From contig CP095495.1 of the NCBI GenBank assembly GCA_023052945.1, forward strand, positions 1-64,000: DNA of 64,000 nucleotides, given 5' to 3'. The stretch's first letter is position 1. Every line of letters starts with the position of its first letter. The position numbers were made by a program, and so were the translations under genes. Of the stretch, positions 48,836 through 58,786 are shown in pieces. The stretch is from Wolbachia pipientis. Its GTDB lineage: Bacteria; Pseudomonadota; Alphaproteobacteria; Rickettsiales; Anaplasmataceae. The notes beneath the pieces are model-generated. The model made no database searches and was not told where the DNA came from. It saw only the letters and a list, made by a program, of their open reading frames with translations.

Positions 48836-49610
48836 GAAAAAACTTACTTGACAAACTCCACCAGCCCCCTTGTCATGAAAGTGAAGCTATTTTATTTAAC
48901 TTCGCAATCTCTGCAGCAGATTAAAATGACAAGAAAACTTGTATTTGGCGTACTATTGTTTAATTTTTTGCACTATGTGCACCGTATGTCTTTATAAAAT
49001 TTCTAGGTTTTTACCTACATAAGCTGAAGCGCGCTTATAAAGCGTTCAAGACATCACCCAACGTCAAATTTTAAAATAGAGAGTGTAATAACTAGCTACC
49101 ACGGGTTTTCTATGCCTTTTTTTCTGCCTAGTAAATTTCTTAAATATTAAAGCTAAGGTTAGTTGCCGTTTAAAAGCAGCTAAATTGCAGCGTTTAAGAC
49201 TTAAAAAACGCCAATACTGAAAATAGACAATGACTAGGGCTTCTTTTGCCTTTTTTTTCGTTTGGTGAATTTCTTAAATATTTATGGCTAAAGTAATTTA
49301 GGCCTACCGACAACCGTCATCCCGCTACGTGTTAGCGGGATCTCTTGTTAGCGGCTGAGATACCGCGAATGAATCGCGGTATGACGGTCTGCTGCTTGTT
49401 AGCGGCTAAGAGATACCGCGGCGGTATGACGTAGAACTGCTGTCATTCCAGTCTGGAATCCAACTTTTTCATAATCATCAAAACGTTATATTTTAACATA
49501 AAACGGCTACTTTTATACTTAATAAAATTCCTGGATCCCAGACTGGGATGACATCATAGAGGCGCTGGCCTGACAATCGTCATCCCGCTACGTGTTAGCT
49601 ATACCTTTTT
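48836..49610. repeat. Right arm of the ~750-bp imperfect inverted repeat
   Basis: Reversed order of the left arm: the core CATGACAAGGGGGCTGG (minus strand, about 48862-48878), CTTCGCAATCTCTGCAG, two tandem units with AAAGGCATAG/AAAGGCAAAA, and palindromic units CCGCTACGTGTTAGCGG, ATACCGCGGCGGTAT and CTGGATCCCAGACTGGG up to about 49600. It contains no recognisable gene. The plus-strand reading MTRKLVFGVLL at 48926 also appears degraded in the left arm, so it is part of the repeat. Confidence 0.82.
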
Positions 49611-49689
49611 TCTACTTAGTTTGGATTATGCAAGCATCGAACAGACGAAATCTGTCAAATCAGAAAGAAACACACAAATTTAAGTTTTT

Positions 49690-51225
49690 AGTAGTTTTCA
49701 AGTATAGTTGTACAGGGAGCGCCTTTGCAGTTATGACCGACATTTTCAATGGTGCCTAAGTGCCCGTATGCAAGCATGGCTTTGGAAGGAACGGTCAAAT
49801 CATTGATGGAGTCATTTAGACTACCTCGGTTAGGAGATTGTACTATCAACCGTTCCAAGCTGAAGCGTTTCCCTATTACAAATTATATGTAGGGGTTACC
49901 ATGAAAAAAGCAAAAAGTAAATTAGAAATAGTGAATCCTAATGCAGCAGGAATAGACATTGGTTCAGCTGTACACTATGTGTGTGTACCTGAAGGAAGAA
50001 CGCGTTCAGAAATTTGGCTGCTTTACTGAAGACCTTCATAACTTAGCACAGTGGTTGAAAAAGTGTAAAGTTACAACAGTAGCTATGGAATCAACAGGAG
50101 TATATTGGATTCCTTTATTTCAAATACTTGAGTCATACAAATTCGAGGTAAAATGCACGGCATGTAAAGAATGTACCTGGTAGGAAGTCTGACGTTCAAG
50201 ATTGCCAATGGCTCCAACAACTGCATAGCTACGGACTGCTTCATGGGTCGTTTAGGCCAGATAATCAGATGTGTGTATTGCGCAGTTACGTGCGGCAACG
50301 CAAAAATCTCACTGAAAGTGCATCTACACATATTCTGCGTATGCAGAAGGCATTAATTCAAATGAATATACAATTACACAAGGTTATTAGTCATATTACT
50401 GGGATAACTGGTATGAAAATCATTGAAACTATAATTGAAGGCGAAAGAGATTCTGAAAAATTGGCAGAATTCAGGGACGTGCGAATGAAAAATGATCAGT
50501 CTACTATTGCAAAAGCGTTAGCTGGTGACTATAGAGAGGAACACTTATTCACGCTAAAGCAAGAATTTGAACTATATAATATTTATCAAGAAAAAATAGC
50601 AGAATGTGATAGAAATATTGAAGCCTATTATAAAACGTTTGAAACAAAGTCTTGTGAAAGCAAACAGCCTAAGTAAGCAAAAGAATAAAAATAGCAAAAG
50701 TAAGCCAAGCTTTGCTTTGTATGAGGAACTGCACCGAATAACTGGTATGGATTTCACTAAAATTCCTGGATTTGATGTATTAAGTATACAAACCATAATT
50801 TCAGAAGTTGGTATAAACCATAGTAAATGGCCAACAGAAAAGCACTTTTCATCGTGGTTGGGACTCAGTCCTGCTAATAAAGTTACAGGGGAAAAAGTGT
50901 TTAACACAAGAACACGTAAAGTCATTAACCGTGCTGCAAATGCTTTGCGAATAGCTGCTCATTCTGTAGGAAATAGTAAAAGTGCGTTGGGTGCATACTA
51001 CAGAAGATTGAAAAAACGACTAGGAGCACCAAAAGCAATAACAGCTACTGCAAGAAAAATGGCATGCATATTTTATAGTATGCTCAAATACGGACAGGAA
51101 TATGTAGAAAAAGGAATGGAATACTATGAAACACGCTATAAAGATAGAACTGTAAAAAATTTGATCAAAAAAGCGAGCGAATTTGGCTACATATTAGTTC
51201 AACAAGAAGAGTTAGTTGAGTGAGT
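49690..51225 (+). mobile_element. IS110-family element, transposase broken into at least four frames
   Basis: DEDD transposase: MKKAKSKLEIVNPNAAGIDI with the first Asp (49902), AMESTGVYWIPLFQIL with Glu, GRKSDVQDCQWLQQLHSYGL with the DD pair, and the C-terminal transposase_20 part with RITGMDFTKIPGFDVL, FSSWLGLSPANKVTG and KVINRAANALRIA. Frame breaks lie near 50010, 50165-50200 and 50640. About 200 noncoding bases precede the ATG. In IS110 elements this region encodes the bridge RNA. Confidence 0.88.
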
Positions 51226-51319
51226 TTCTTAGGAGAAGTCTATTGTATAGCTATTGCTGATCGTATATTACTTATAGCTTATCTATTCAAATTGCAACTT
51301 TATCTTTCATAATTAATTA

Positions 51320-51347
51320 TTGACACTATTGATAATCCAGTTATTAT
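51320..51347 (+). promoter_or_regulatory. Promoter for the 51377 gene
   Basis: TTGACA at 51320-51325 and TATTAT at 51342-51347, spacer 16 bases, 30 bases before the ATG. A GAGGTG ribosome site lies at about 51366. Confidence 0.62.
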
Positions 51348-51376
51348 TAATAGTGTATTGGTTAATGAGGTGAAAA

Positions 51377-52774
51377 ATGTCTACGTCTAACCTTAAAATT
51401 TCAATTGCTGCTTTATCATTATGTGTATCTGCCGTTGCAATTTATATACATCTTCCTTATGTTATTGCAGCAGTTTCTGGTTCTGGTGAAATTGAAGCAG
51501 TTCCTTTAGCAATTTTTGCTGTTTCTGCTATTGTTACACTGGTTTCAGTGATATGTCTTATTAGACTGGCCGTTTCTAGAGCTGGTGATAAGGAAAAAGC
51601 AGCTTCTGATGGAGAACAGCCAATAAATAAATCAACTGAAGTTGGTTCGAACGGTAAATTAAATGATACAAATGCATCAAAAAATTCATCACCTTCTTCT
51701 CTACCACCACCTCCGCCTCCACTAAGTAGTGCTGCTCGAAAAAATAGTGCTAATACTACTGATGAAGAACCTCCTGTTAATGCTGCATCAAAAAGTAGTC
51801 CACCTAAGGTACCTATGCAGTACACATTACAATCGAATCTTAAAGAGAGCTCTCTATACAAAAAAGCACAAGTGAAAAATAATGCAGATAATATGCTAGA
51901 TCCTCGTAAGTTAGATGATGAAAAGATTAAAGCAGAGGAGCTTAATCTTAAAGATGCTGCTTCTTCACCACCTTCAGTAATGTTTGAAACGCAACCAAGT
52001 TCAAGTGTCAGTGTATCACCGCCACCTCCTCCGCCTCTACCGCCTGCTCCAAGTTCAAATGGAACTCCTTTGTCAAAAAAAGCTGATAGTGATCGTGATG
52101 CTATGCTTAATCAATTAGACAAGGAAAAAAGCTCGGGAGTAAGGAAGAGCATGATAAGTGGTTCGAGAAACAGGTAGCAAAAAAGTTCGGGGGGAATAAG
52201 GAAGAGCGTGATAAGAACAGGCAGCAAAAAATCTAGGCAGTAAGGGAGATCAACAGCAACAAAGTAGTCAAGGAAATAGTCTTGTTGGCAATGCGATAAG
52301 ACACACGCTTCTTGAGAGGAGAAAGAGTATATCCCCATCTTTAGATAGTAATTTGTCTAGCCCGTCTGACTCGAATGGTTGGAGTAGTAATGAAGACAAG
52401 GAATAGGATAAGCAAAGTTTTGTCTCTGCCCAAGCAGATGCATCTATAGAGGCCGACTATGAAACAGATTTTGATGAGGAACTGAGAAATTGCAAAAATG
52501 AGCCTTTAAATTTCCAACCAGACAATGAAAGAGAAAGTCCTGACAGTGGTTATGGAGATAATGCAGGATTTAGAGCCATATCTCCGGTACATCCTGAACA
52601 AAAGACAGAGGAGTCACCGGTACTGCCAGATTCTCGTGTTGATTCACCTTCTGCAGTACAAGTGAATAATGTTAACCCAGTGGATAATAAGGTGCAAGAC
52701 CCATCTACTTCTTCTATCAAGGACCGCAGAAAATTCTTTGATTCAATAGGAGGTGTCCCAAATCCTTCAAAATA
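51377..52774 (+). pseudogene. Proline-rich, WH2-like membrane protein gene, decayed at its 3' half
   Basis: The intact first 266 residues have two hydrophobic spans (about 8-34 and 42-65), then a disordered part with two polyproline runs (LPPPPPPLSS and SPPPPPPLPPAPSS). After these comes RDAMLNQLDKEKSSGVRKSM, which resembles an actin-binding WH2 motif. TAG at 52175 ends this frame, and a near repeat (QKSSGGIRKSVIRTGSKKS) follows in the same frame. A further frame reads NAIRHTLLERRKSISPSLDS to TAG at 52406, then an acidic ADYETDFDEELRN and SPDSGYGDNAG to a stop at 52774. Originally about 460 aa. Confidence 0.6.
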
Positions 52775-52830
52775 AGTTTACCTATAGATCTGATTGTATT
52801 AAGATTACTTAGTACAATCAGATTTATTAA

Positions 52831-54099
52831 ATGCGCTTATCTAAATATTATCTGCCAACTCTAAAGGAAAAGCCTGCCCATGCTAAAATTATCTCCCATC
52901 AATATTCTTTGCGTGCAGGTTTAATAAAGCAGATAGCATCTGGCATCTATACGTGGTTGCCGCTTGGTCTTTTAGTGCTTAAAAATATTGAAAACATTAT
53001 CAGAGATGAAATGGATAAATCTGGCGCTATTGAAGTGTTAATGCCTTGTGTGCAACCAGCAAATCTTTGGCAAGAATCAGGGCGTTACGATGATTACGGT
53101 AAGGAAATGCTATGTATAAGGGATAGGCATGAGGAAGATATGCTTTTCAGGCCAACGCACGAGGAGGTAGCAACTGATCTAATTAGAGATGTGGTAAAAA
53201 GTTACAAAGATTTGCCACTTTGTTTGTATCATATCCAGTGGAAATTCCGTGATGAGGTAAGACCACGTTATGGTGTTATGAGGGGTAGGGAATTTCTGAT
53301 GAAGGATGCATACAGTTTTGATGTAGATTACGAAGGTGCACTGAATTCATATAATTTGATGTACAAAACTTACATAAAAATCTTCAAACGCATGGGGCTT
53401 ACTCCAATTGGAGTGAGAGCGGATACAGGGCCAATTGGAGGAAATTTGAGTCACGAGTTTCATATATTGGCAAACACTGGTGAGAGCACTTTATATTATG
53501 ACAATAAATTTTCTGAACTACTGGAAAGTGAAGATGTTGAAAGTTTGAAGAATATATATGCAGTTGCAGATGATATGCACGACCCTAAAACCTGCCTTGT
53601 GCCGCAAGAGCAGTTAAATGTTAGTAAAGGTATTGAAATAGGGCATATTTTTTATTTTGGCAACAAATACTCAAAGCCTATGAAGGCAAGTGTTACTTCT
53701 CAAGATGGAAAAAATGTCAACATGCATATGGGTTCGTATGGCATTGGGGTTTCAAGGCTTGTCGGTGCAATAATAGAAGCTTTTCATGATGATAAGGGAA
53801 TTATCTGGCCAGAAGCGGTAGCTCCTTTCAGAATTGGTTTAATCAATTTACAAACGAAAGTAACGGAGACTGCAGATAAAATATACAAAGCTTTGAAGAG
53901 CGATGAAGTGCTTTACGATGATACGGAAGGAAGTATAGGAGTAAAATTTGCCAGAATGGATCTGATAGGCTTGCCGTGGCAAATAATTGTCGGAAAGAAA
54001 GCGGTAAGTGAAAACATAGTTGAAGTAAAAAATAGAGCAACTGGAGAGGTAAAGGAAATGCAGATTGAAGAAGTAATAAATCACTTTAGCACAAAATGA
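52831..54099 (+). CDS. proS: Prolyl-tRNA synthetase (short form)
   Basis: A 422-aa class II synthetase without the long editing insertion, the form usual in alpha-proteobacteria. Motif 1 region [34 protein letters not shown], motif 2 with [20 protein letters not shown], and motif 3 [20 protein letters not shown]. The acpS ATG overlaps its stop by four bases (ATGA). Confidence 0.97.
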   Translation: MRLSKYYLPTLKEKPAHAKIISHQYSLRAGLIKQIASGIYTWLPLGLLVLKNIENIIRDEMDKSGAIEVLMPCVQPANLWQESGRYDDYGKEMLCIRDRHEEDMLFRPTHEEVATDLIRDVVKSYKDLPLCLYHIQWKFRDEVRPRYGVMRGREFLMKDAYSFDVDYEGALNSYNLMYKTYIKIFKRMGLTPIGVRADTGPIGGNLSHEFHILANTGESTLYYDNKFSELLESEDVESLKNIYAVADDMHDPKTCLVPQEQLNVSKGIEIGHIFYFGNKYSKPMKASVTSQDGKNVNMHMGSYGIGVSRLVGAIIEAFHDDKGIIWPEAVAPFRIGLINLQTKVTETADKIYKALKSDEVLYDDTEGSIGVKFARMDLIGLPWQIIVGKKAVSENIVEVKNRATGEVKEMQIEEVINHFSTK

Positions 54100-54461
54100 T
54101 ACGTGGTATCGGCACTGACATAGTATATATACCAAGAGTATCGAGGATATTACAAAAATACGGGGAAAAATTTCTCAATAGAATCTACACTGAAAAAGAA
54201 ATAGAGCTAAGTAGAAAGTATAATAGTCAAGAAATGCGAGCAAGGCATTTTGCTAAACGCTTTGCAGCAAAGGAGGCTTTTATTAAAGCACTAGGCAGTG
54301 GTCAGGATATTACAATGAAAGATATAGAAATATACAGCGATGTAAGAGGAAAACCATATATTGCTGTCAGAAAGGATTTCATCTCAAAGGACTACAAGAT
54401 TCACCTTTCTTTAAGTGACGATGGAGATTACGCTATTGCATTTATTATAATTTGCGTCTAG
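54096..54461 (+). CDS. acpS: Holo-[acyl carrier protein] synthase
   Basis: A 121-aa transferase that moves phosphopantetheine from CoA to [18 protein letters not shown] with the Mg-binding Asp, [18 protein letters not shown], and [18 protein letters not shown] are family motifs. Length normal. Coupled to proS. Confidence 0.96.
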   Translation: MIRGIGTDIVYIPRVSRILQKYGEKFLNRIYTEKEIELSRKYNSQEMRARHFAKRFAAKEAFIKALGSGQDITMKDIEIYSDVRGKPYIAVRKDFISKDYKIHLSLSDDGDYAIAFIIICV

Positions 54462-54529
54462 CAGATATTGTTTCAATTTATGCAGTTGACTTTATGCTAT
54501 CTATATAGCTAAACTGACTTACGATAATT

Positions 54530-54670
54530 TGAAAAACCGTCATCCCGCTACTTGTTAGCGGCTAAGAGATACCGTGACGGTATGACGGTTCGCGGCAGCA
54601 TGACGATAAGCTCGTCATCCCGCTACTTGTTAGCGGGATCTAGAGATACCGCGGCGGTATAGCTATAGCA
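54530..54670. repeat. Palindromic repeat cluster
   Basis: CCCGCTACTTGTTAGCGG occurs at about 54544 and 54619, with ATACCGTGACGGTATGACG and ATACCGCGGCGGTAT between and after. Same family as at 31140 and 49310. The remaining gap 54462-54756 is AT-rich, with TATAAT at about 54725 as a possible -10. Confidence 0.85.
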
Positions 54671-54756
54671 TGCACAAATAACTAGTTTATCAAAAAAACA
54701 TAGCAGTTTTTCTATGATTTGAGTATAATTCTAGCTTTACCTAAGCAGAAAATTTA

Positions 54757-56244
54757 ATGTTAACGTATCTTTTCTTACCATTTTTTATTACTGAGAATTA
54801 TTTATTAATTACTGCATTGACCCCACTTTTAAGTGCGTTAGCTATTTTTTTTACTAGTAAATGGCCAAAAGTAAGCAGTAGCGTTACTGTTGCTTCTTCT
54901 ATGCTTCTGTTTGTGTATACATCTCTATGCACTTTATATTTGGTATATGGTGATCATTCTCAATTTATTCTCATGGATTTTGGTAATAATTTGCACATTA
55001 GTTTAAAGCTAGAGTCTACCGGAGTAATATTCAGTTTATTAATATCGTTTTTATGGACACTAACCAGTATATATGCAATATGTTATATGCAGAATAACTA
55101 TGCTAATAGCAATCGCTCAAGTTTTCTATGCTTTTTTTCAATATCGATTAGCTATGCAATGTTTATTGCTTTTTCTGGAGATTTGCTCACTACATTTGTT
55201 TTTTATGAGCTTCTAACTATTAGTACATACCCTCTGGTTACTTACAACTCAACAAATGAATCAATGATTGCAGGGCGCTATTACTTTGGCGTGCTATTTT
55301 TCTCCTCTTTGGTATTATTTTTTCCTGCAATAGGCCTTTTATATAATGAATTTCATACTTTAGACTTTGTAAGTGGTGGAATATTCAAATTTGATACTTC
55401 ACTCATCACTTTCATTGCAGTATGTTTTGCTATGCTGATTTATGGAATAGGAAAAGCTGCATTAATGCCAATGCATTTTTGGTTACCAAAAGCAATGGTT
55501 GCACCAACTCCTGTGAGTGCACTATTACATGCTGTTGCTGTTGTGAAATCCGGAGTTTTCATCATCATAAAAGTTATATTATACACTTTCGGCGTCGATA
55601 ACATGCAACGTTTTGTGCAGCAAAATTGGTTCGCTGGAGGGTGGCTTCCGTACGCTGCTGGATTTACTATTATTACCGCATCATTGATTGCATTAAAGCA
55701 AAAAGAATTAAAGAAATTGCTTGCTTACTCTACCATCTCTCAATTGTCGTATATTATATTATTTGCTTCAATTTTTAGTGAGCTCAGCATGAGGGTTGCA
55801 ATTTTTCAATTAGTTTGCCACGCATTTGCAAAAATCACTTTGTTTTTCATTGCCGGAGCAATAATAACGAAAACAGGTGAGAAATATATAGATAAGATTC
55901 ATGGTATAGGACGCAGTATGCCAATTAGCATGACAGCATTTGCTATAGGTGCATTGTCTATGATAGGGGTGCCGCCTGCTCCAACTTTTTGGGGTAAATT
56001 TCTCATTTTTCAAGCTGTTTTCAACTCTGGCAATGTAATACTTTCTGTGTTTGTAACTCTAGTGTTAATTGTTAGCACTATACTTAACGCTCTGTACTTT
56101 TTACCGATAATTTACAATGCCTTTTTCTTAAAACCTTCTCAGAATTACTTTATTAAAAAAACGCCAATTCTTCTAGTTTTACCTCCAGTTATCACTGCTA
56201 CATGCACTTTAGTTATTTTTTTTAGCTACCAAGTAATATTTTAA
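54757..56244 (+). CDS. Proton-conducting antiporter subunit (MrpD/NuoN-like)
   Basis: A 495-aa membrane protein with 14 hydrophobic segments and the proton-translocating transporter signature: FSGDLLTTFVFYELLTISTY with the key Glu, GIGKAALMPMHFWLPKAMVA with the key Lys, APTPVSALLHAVAVVKSGVF, and AYSTISQLSYIILFA. It belongs to the family shared by complex I NuoL/M/N and multisubunit Na+/H+ antiporters. Without other Mrp genes nearby the exact complex is open. Confidence 0.9.
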   Translation: MLTYLFLPFFITENYLLITALTPLLSALAIFFTSKWPKVSSSVTVASSMLLFVYTSLCTLYLVYGDHSQFILMDFGNNLHISLKLESTGVIFSLLISFLWTLTSIYAICYMQNNYANSNRSSFLCFFSISISYAMFIAFSGDLLTTFVFYELLTISTYPLVTYNSTNESMIAGRYYFGVLFFSSLVLFFPAIGLLYNEFHTLDFVSGGIFKFDTSLITFIAVCFAMLIYGIGKAALMPMHFWLPKAMVAPTPVSALLHAVAVVKSGVFIIIKVILYTFGVDNMQRFVQQNWFAGGWLPYAAGFTIITASLIALKQKELKKLLAYSTISQLSYIILFASIFSELSMRVAIFQLVCHAFAKITLFFIAGAIITKTGEKYIDKIHGIGRSMPISMTAFAIGALSMIGVPPAPTFWGKFLIFQAVFNSGNVILSVFVTLVLIVSTILNALYFLPIIYNAFFLKPSQNYFIKKTPILLVLPPVITATCTLVIFFSYQVIF

Positions 56245-56894
56245 AATCTGTATTTATAACCATTAACAATAAATTTAAATGGTATTATACCAGCCAGAGT
56301 TGCTTTTATATTCGACAAAGTGAAGCTAATCTCCACAGTATCCTCCTTATTTTGCGCAGTTGTAAAAATTACAGTAGCATTTCCAGCAAATGTAACTAGG
56401 TCCTTGATCGATCGGTCAATAAATAACTTTATTACATTTACGTTAACGCTCTTTTTTTTAGATGAAACAGCTTCACTATTCATTTTTTCCTGAAAGCCTT
56501 GATAGACTTTATGTATAGAATTGTTTCTTATAAAATTTTCTTGGTACTTTGGTTCAACGATATTAATGGACTCATATATTTCAATATATTTACTTATTAA
56601 GTACCTCGCTGTGGAAGTGTATTCATCTTCCTTTTTACTGAAACTAAGCTTATGCATTGCAGAGAACTCATCTTCTGTGTGGTTCATATACTTCACAAAA
56701 TTTAAATCTTTTTTAATAGGAAATAACAGGTATATGTTTAATGTTAATAAACATAAGCATACTAGGAGAAGCGATACTATTAATGCCATCCAAGATCTTT
56801 CTGCTACACAAAACAGATACCTATGGCAGTACCATTCGACTGCTTTACTGAAATAACTTTTGTTTTTTACTGATTCAAGCAATTTATCTTCCAT
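56241..56894 (-). CDS. virB8: VirB8-like type IV secretion protein (lone paralogue)
   Basis: A 217-aa bitopic inner-membrane protein: cytosolic N-terminus with a VEWYCHRYLFCVAERSWMAL lead, one span at about 38-58, then a periplasmic NTF2-like domain (SKYIEIYESINIVEPKYQEN; IKATLAGIIPFKFIVNGYKY). VirB8 nucleates the secretion channel. No other vir gene is adjacent, in line with the scattered, duplicated vir genes of Rickettsiales. It is convergent with the Mrp-like gene with a four-base overlap. Confidence 0.82.
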   Translation of the reverse strand: MEDKLLESVKNKSYFSKAVEWYCHRYLFCVAERSWMALIVSLLLVCLCLLTLNIYLLFPIKKDLNFVKYMNHTEDEFSAMHKLSFSKKEDEYTSTARYLISKYIEIYESINIVEPKYQENFIRNNSIHKVYQGFQEKMNSEAVSSKKKSVNVNVIKLFIDRSIKDLVTFAGNATVIFTTAQNKEDTVEISFTLSNIKATLAGIIPFKFIVNGYKYRF

Positions 56895-56943
56895 AACACA
56901 ATGCTACCAAACCCAATTATAATAACAATAACTCTAAAAAACT

Positions 56944-57729
56944 TTAAAATATGTCTAAATTTTCCAAAACAGGATGAATGATTATATCACCTTGTTCCGC
57001 AATAAGGTAGAATTTATCGACTTTGCTCACATCTATGTTTATCATTTTTACACTGAAATTTTCAGGATTGTAAATATTACTTTCAGCACTTTTGTGATAA
57101 TTATAATAATGTAATTTATTTTGATCATCAAAATAACCAAATTCATCAGCAAGGGCTCCCACTTTACCACTTTTGACTAGCCTAAATAGATCAATCACAT
57201 GGTTTTGAGATCCAGGCTCAATAGTCCCTTCCGCAGCAAAAAACTTAGGTGCATGACCAACGTATTCCTTAAATTTTAGATTATGAGTCTTTTTTACACT
57301 ACCAAAATCCACAAGCTTATATTCATCTGAAACGCCAGAATATTGTGGATCATACTTTTTATATTCAAAAAACTCATTACCTAAAAAATTACAAAACGTT
57401 AATTTATAATCATCAAGATCGGATTTAATGACTTTAAGGTAATGAAAATCTCTAGGAATCTTTACTTCCTCTTCCGTGATATGATTACGTACAATAAGCT
57501 CACCATTTAGCATATGATAGCCAACTTTTGGCAAAGTAGCTATATTGATTGCCTTGTTTAGCTTAAAATTTGCTTCATAAATGCCGCTTAACAACTCCTT
57601 TCCTTTTTCTAAGGTGACGTCCTGGTCTAAAGCTATATTCTTGATTGAACTTAATTCTTTCTGCATGTTTAGTATGGCTTTCGTCAAAACTTCTATTGAT
57701 TGCCATACAGTTAATTTATTATCAGTCAA
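56944..57729 (-). CDS. 261-aa unknown protein
   Basis: Not recognised. Begins MTDNKLTVWQSIEVLTKAIL, with a helical first 60 residues, then a mixed alpha/beta part (VGYHMLNGELIVRNHITEEE; HAPKFFAAEGTIEPGSQNHV). No membrane span or signal. Precedes virB8 on the same strand by about 50 bases. Confidence 0.7.
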   Translation of the reverse strand: MTDNKLTVWQSIEVLTKAILNMQKELSSIKNIALDQDVTLEKGKELLSGIYEANFKLNKAINIATLPKVGYHMLNGELIVRNHITEEEVKIPRDFHYLKVIKSDLDDYKLTFCNFLGNEFFEYKKYDPQYSGVSDEYKLVDFGSVKKTHNLKFKEYVGHAPKFFAAEGTIEPGSQNHVIDLFRLVKSGKVGALADEFGYFDDQNKLHYYNYHKSAESNIYNPENFSVKMINIDVSKVDKFYLIAEQGDIIIHPVLENLDIF

Positions 57730-57802
57730 ATTATATACTTCGAGTATTAAATTAACAGAATTTTATCATGAATTTATGTTAAAAGTATTATACTTTGTAA
57801 AC

Positions 57803-58769
57803 TTATGTCATGATATTAACTACATTAGCTAAAACATGCTTTTTATCTAAGTGAAGTTGCTTAGCAACAACGAAAAGTTCATCTATTTTTTTCCACTGAC
57901 TTAGCAAAATTTCAACATCATTTACCTCTCTCTTTATGCTTTCTAAAATGAAGGCCTGAATTATATATGATGCTAATTCTAGTTCGATTTCGCTATTAAT
58001 TACTTTATTAATCATACTGGGATTCTTTAAATCATGAAGAAATTTATAGAAGCATTTATATGCTTCATAAGCATCACTACTTATTGCATTTATTATCATT
58101 CCTGGCGTTCCAGGAAATAAAGTAATCATTTCGTCAAACGTTTGATCATCAAATTTACATTGAGATGAAGCAACTTGCTTTGTTTCGTCATAAGTTAATG
58201 GAAGTAAATTTAACTGGAAACACCTACACCAGATAGTGGTTTGTATATCATATGGCTTATGGCTAATTATAAATATCTTGGAATTTTTTGGCGGCTCTTC
58301 TAATATCTTCAATATTGCGTTTTTAGCGTTATTAGTCATTACCTCTAAGCTATCTATTATAGCTATTTTGTGTTCTGATTGAATGGGACTTAAGTGTAGA
58401 AAGTTTTTCATTTCTCTGACTTTTTCTATTCCGATAGTATCACCTTCAATAAGGTGTAAGTCCAACGCTACTTCATCATAAGACCGCTCCCGAAACTCGA
58501 TTTCTGATGGCAATTTTGTCGTCGAAGCTTGCTTGCGCTCCTCAAACACACTCAAGTATTCTGTGGTGCTCATCTGTGCTTCTCCTAAAGATTTCTCACC
58601 ATAAACAAGTTTCGAGAGAGGTCTAGAGTTTTTTATGAGTAACCAATTGGAGAAGGATTTTGCAAGTGTTGCTTTTCCTATACCTTTTTTACCACAGATC
58701 AGCCAAGACTGAACAGATAAGTTGTTCATTAATTTTTTTGGCCTGGTTGTGACCTATTACTTTTTTCAT
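57803..58769 (-). pseudogene. holB: DNA polymerase III delta' subunit, one-base frameshift at its N-terminus
   Basis: Clamp-loader subunit. The long frame (58729-57803) has Walker A-like CGKKGIGKATLAKSF, DSLEVMTNNAKNAILKILEE (SRC-like region) and ISHKPYDIQTTIWCRC. The true start is ATG 58769 with GGAGAAAG seven bases upstream: MKKVIGHNQAKK, then an A7 run (58733-58739) where six A's would keep the frame into LMNNLSVQSWLICGK. One extra base is therefore suspected. It is 17 bases after tsaC on the same strand. The gene may be whole in reality. Confidence 0.88.
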
Positions 58770-58786
58770 TCTTTCTCCTATAGATC

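Noticed and set aside
48926..48997. Short ORF starting MTRKLVFGVLL after ccmA, possible CcmB start
   Set aside because: The same text occurs in degraded form in the opposite inverted-repeat arm, so it belongs to the repeat.
41210..49610. CRISPR array suggested by many short repeats
   Set aside because: Spacing is irregular, units are palindromic and of several families, there are no spacers of constant size and no cas gene.
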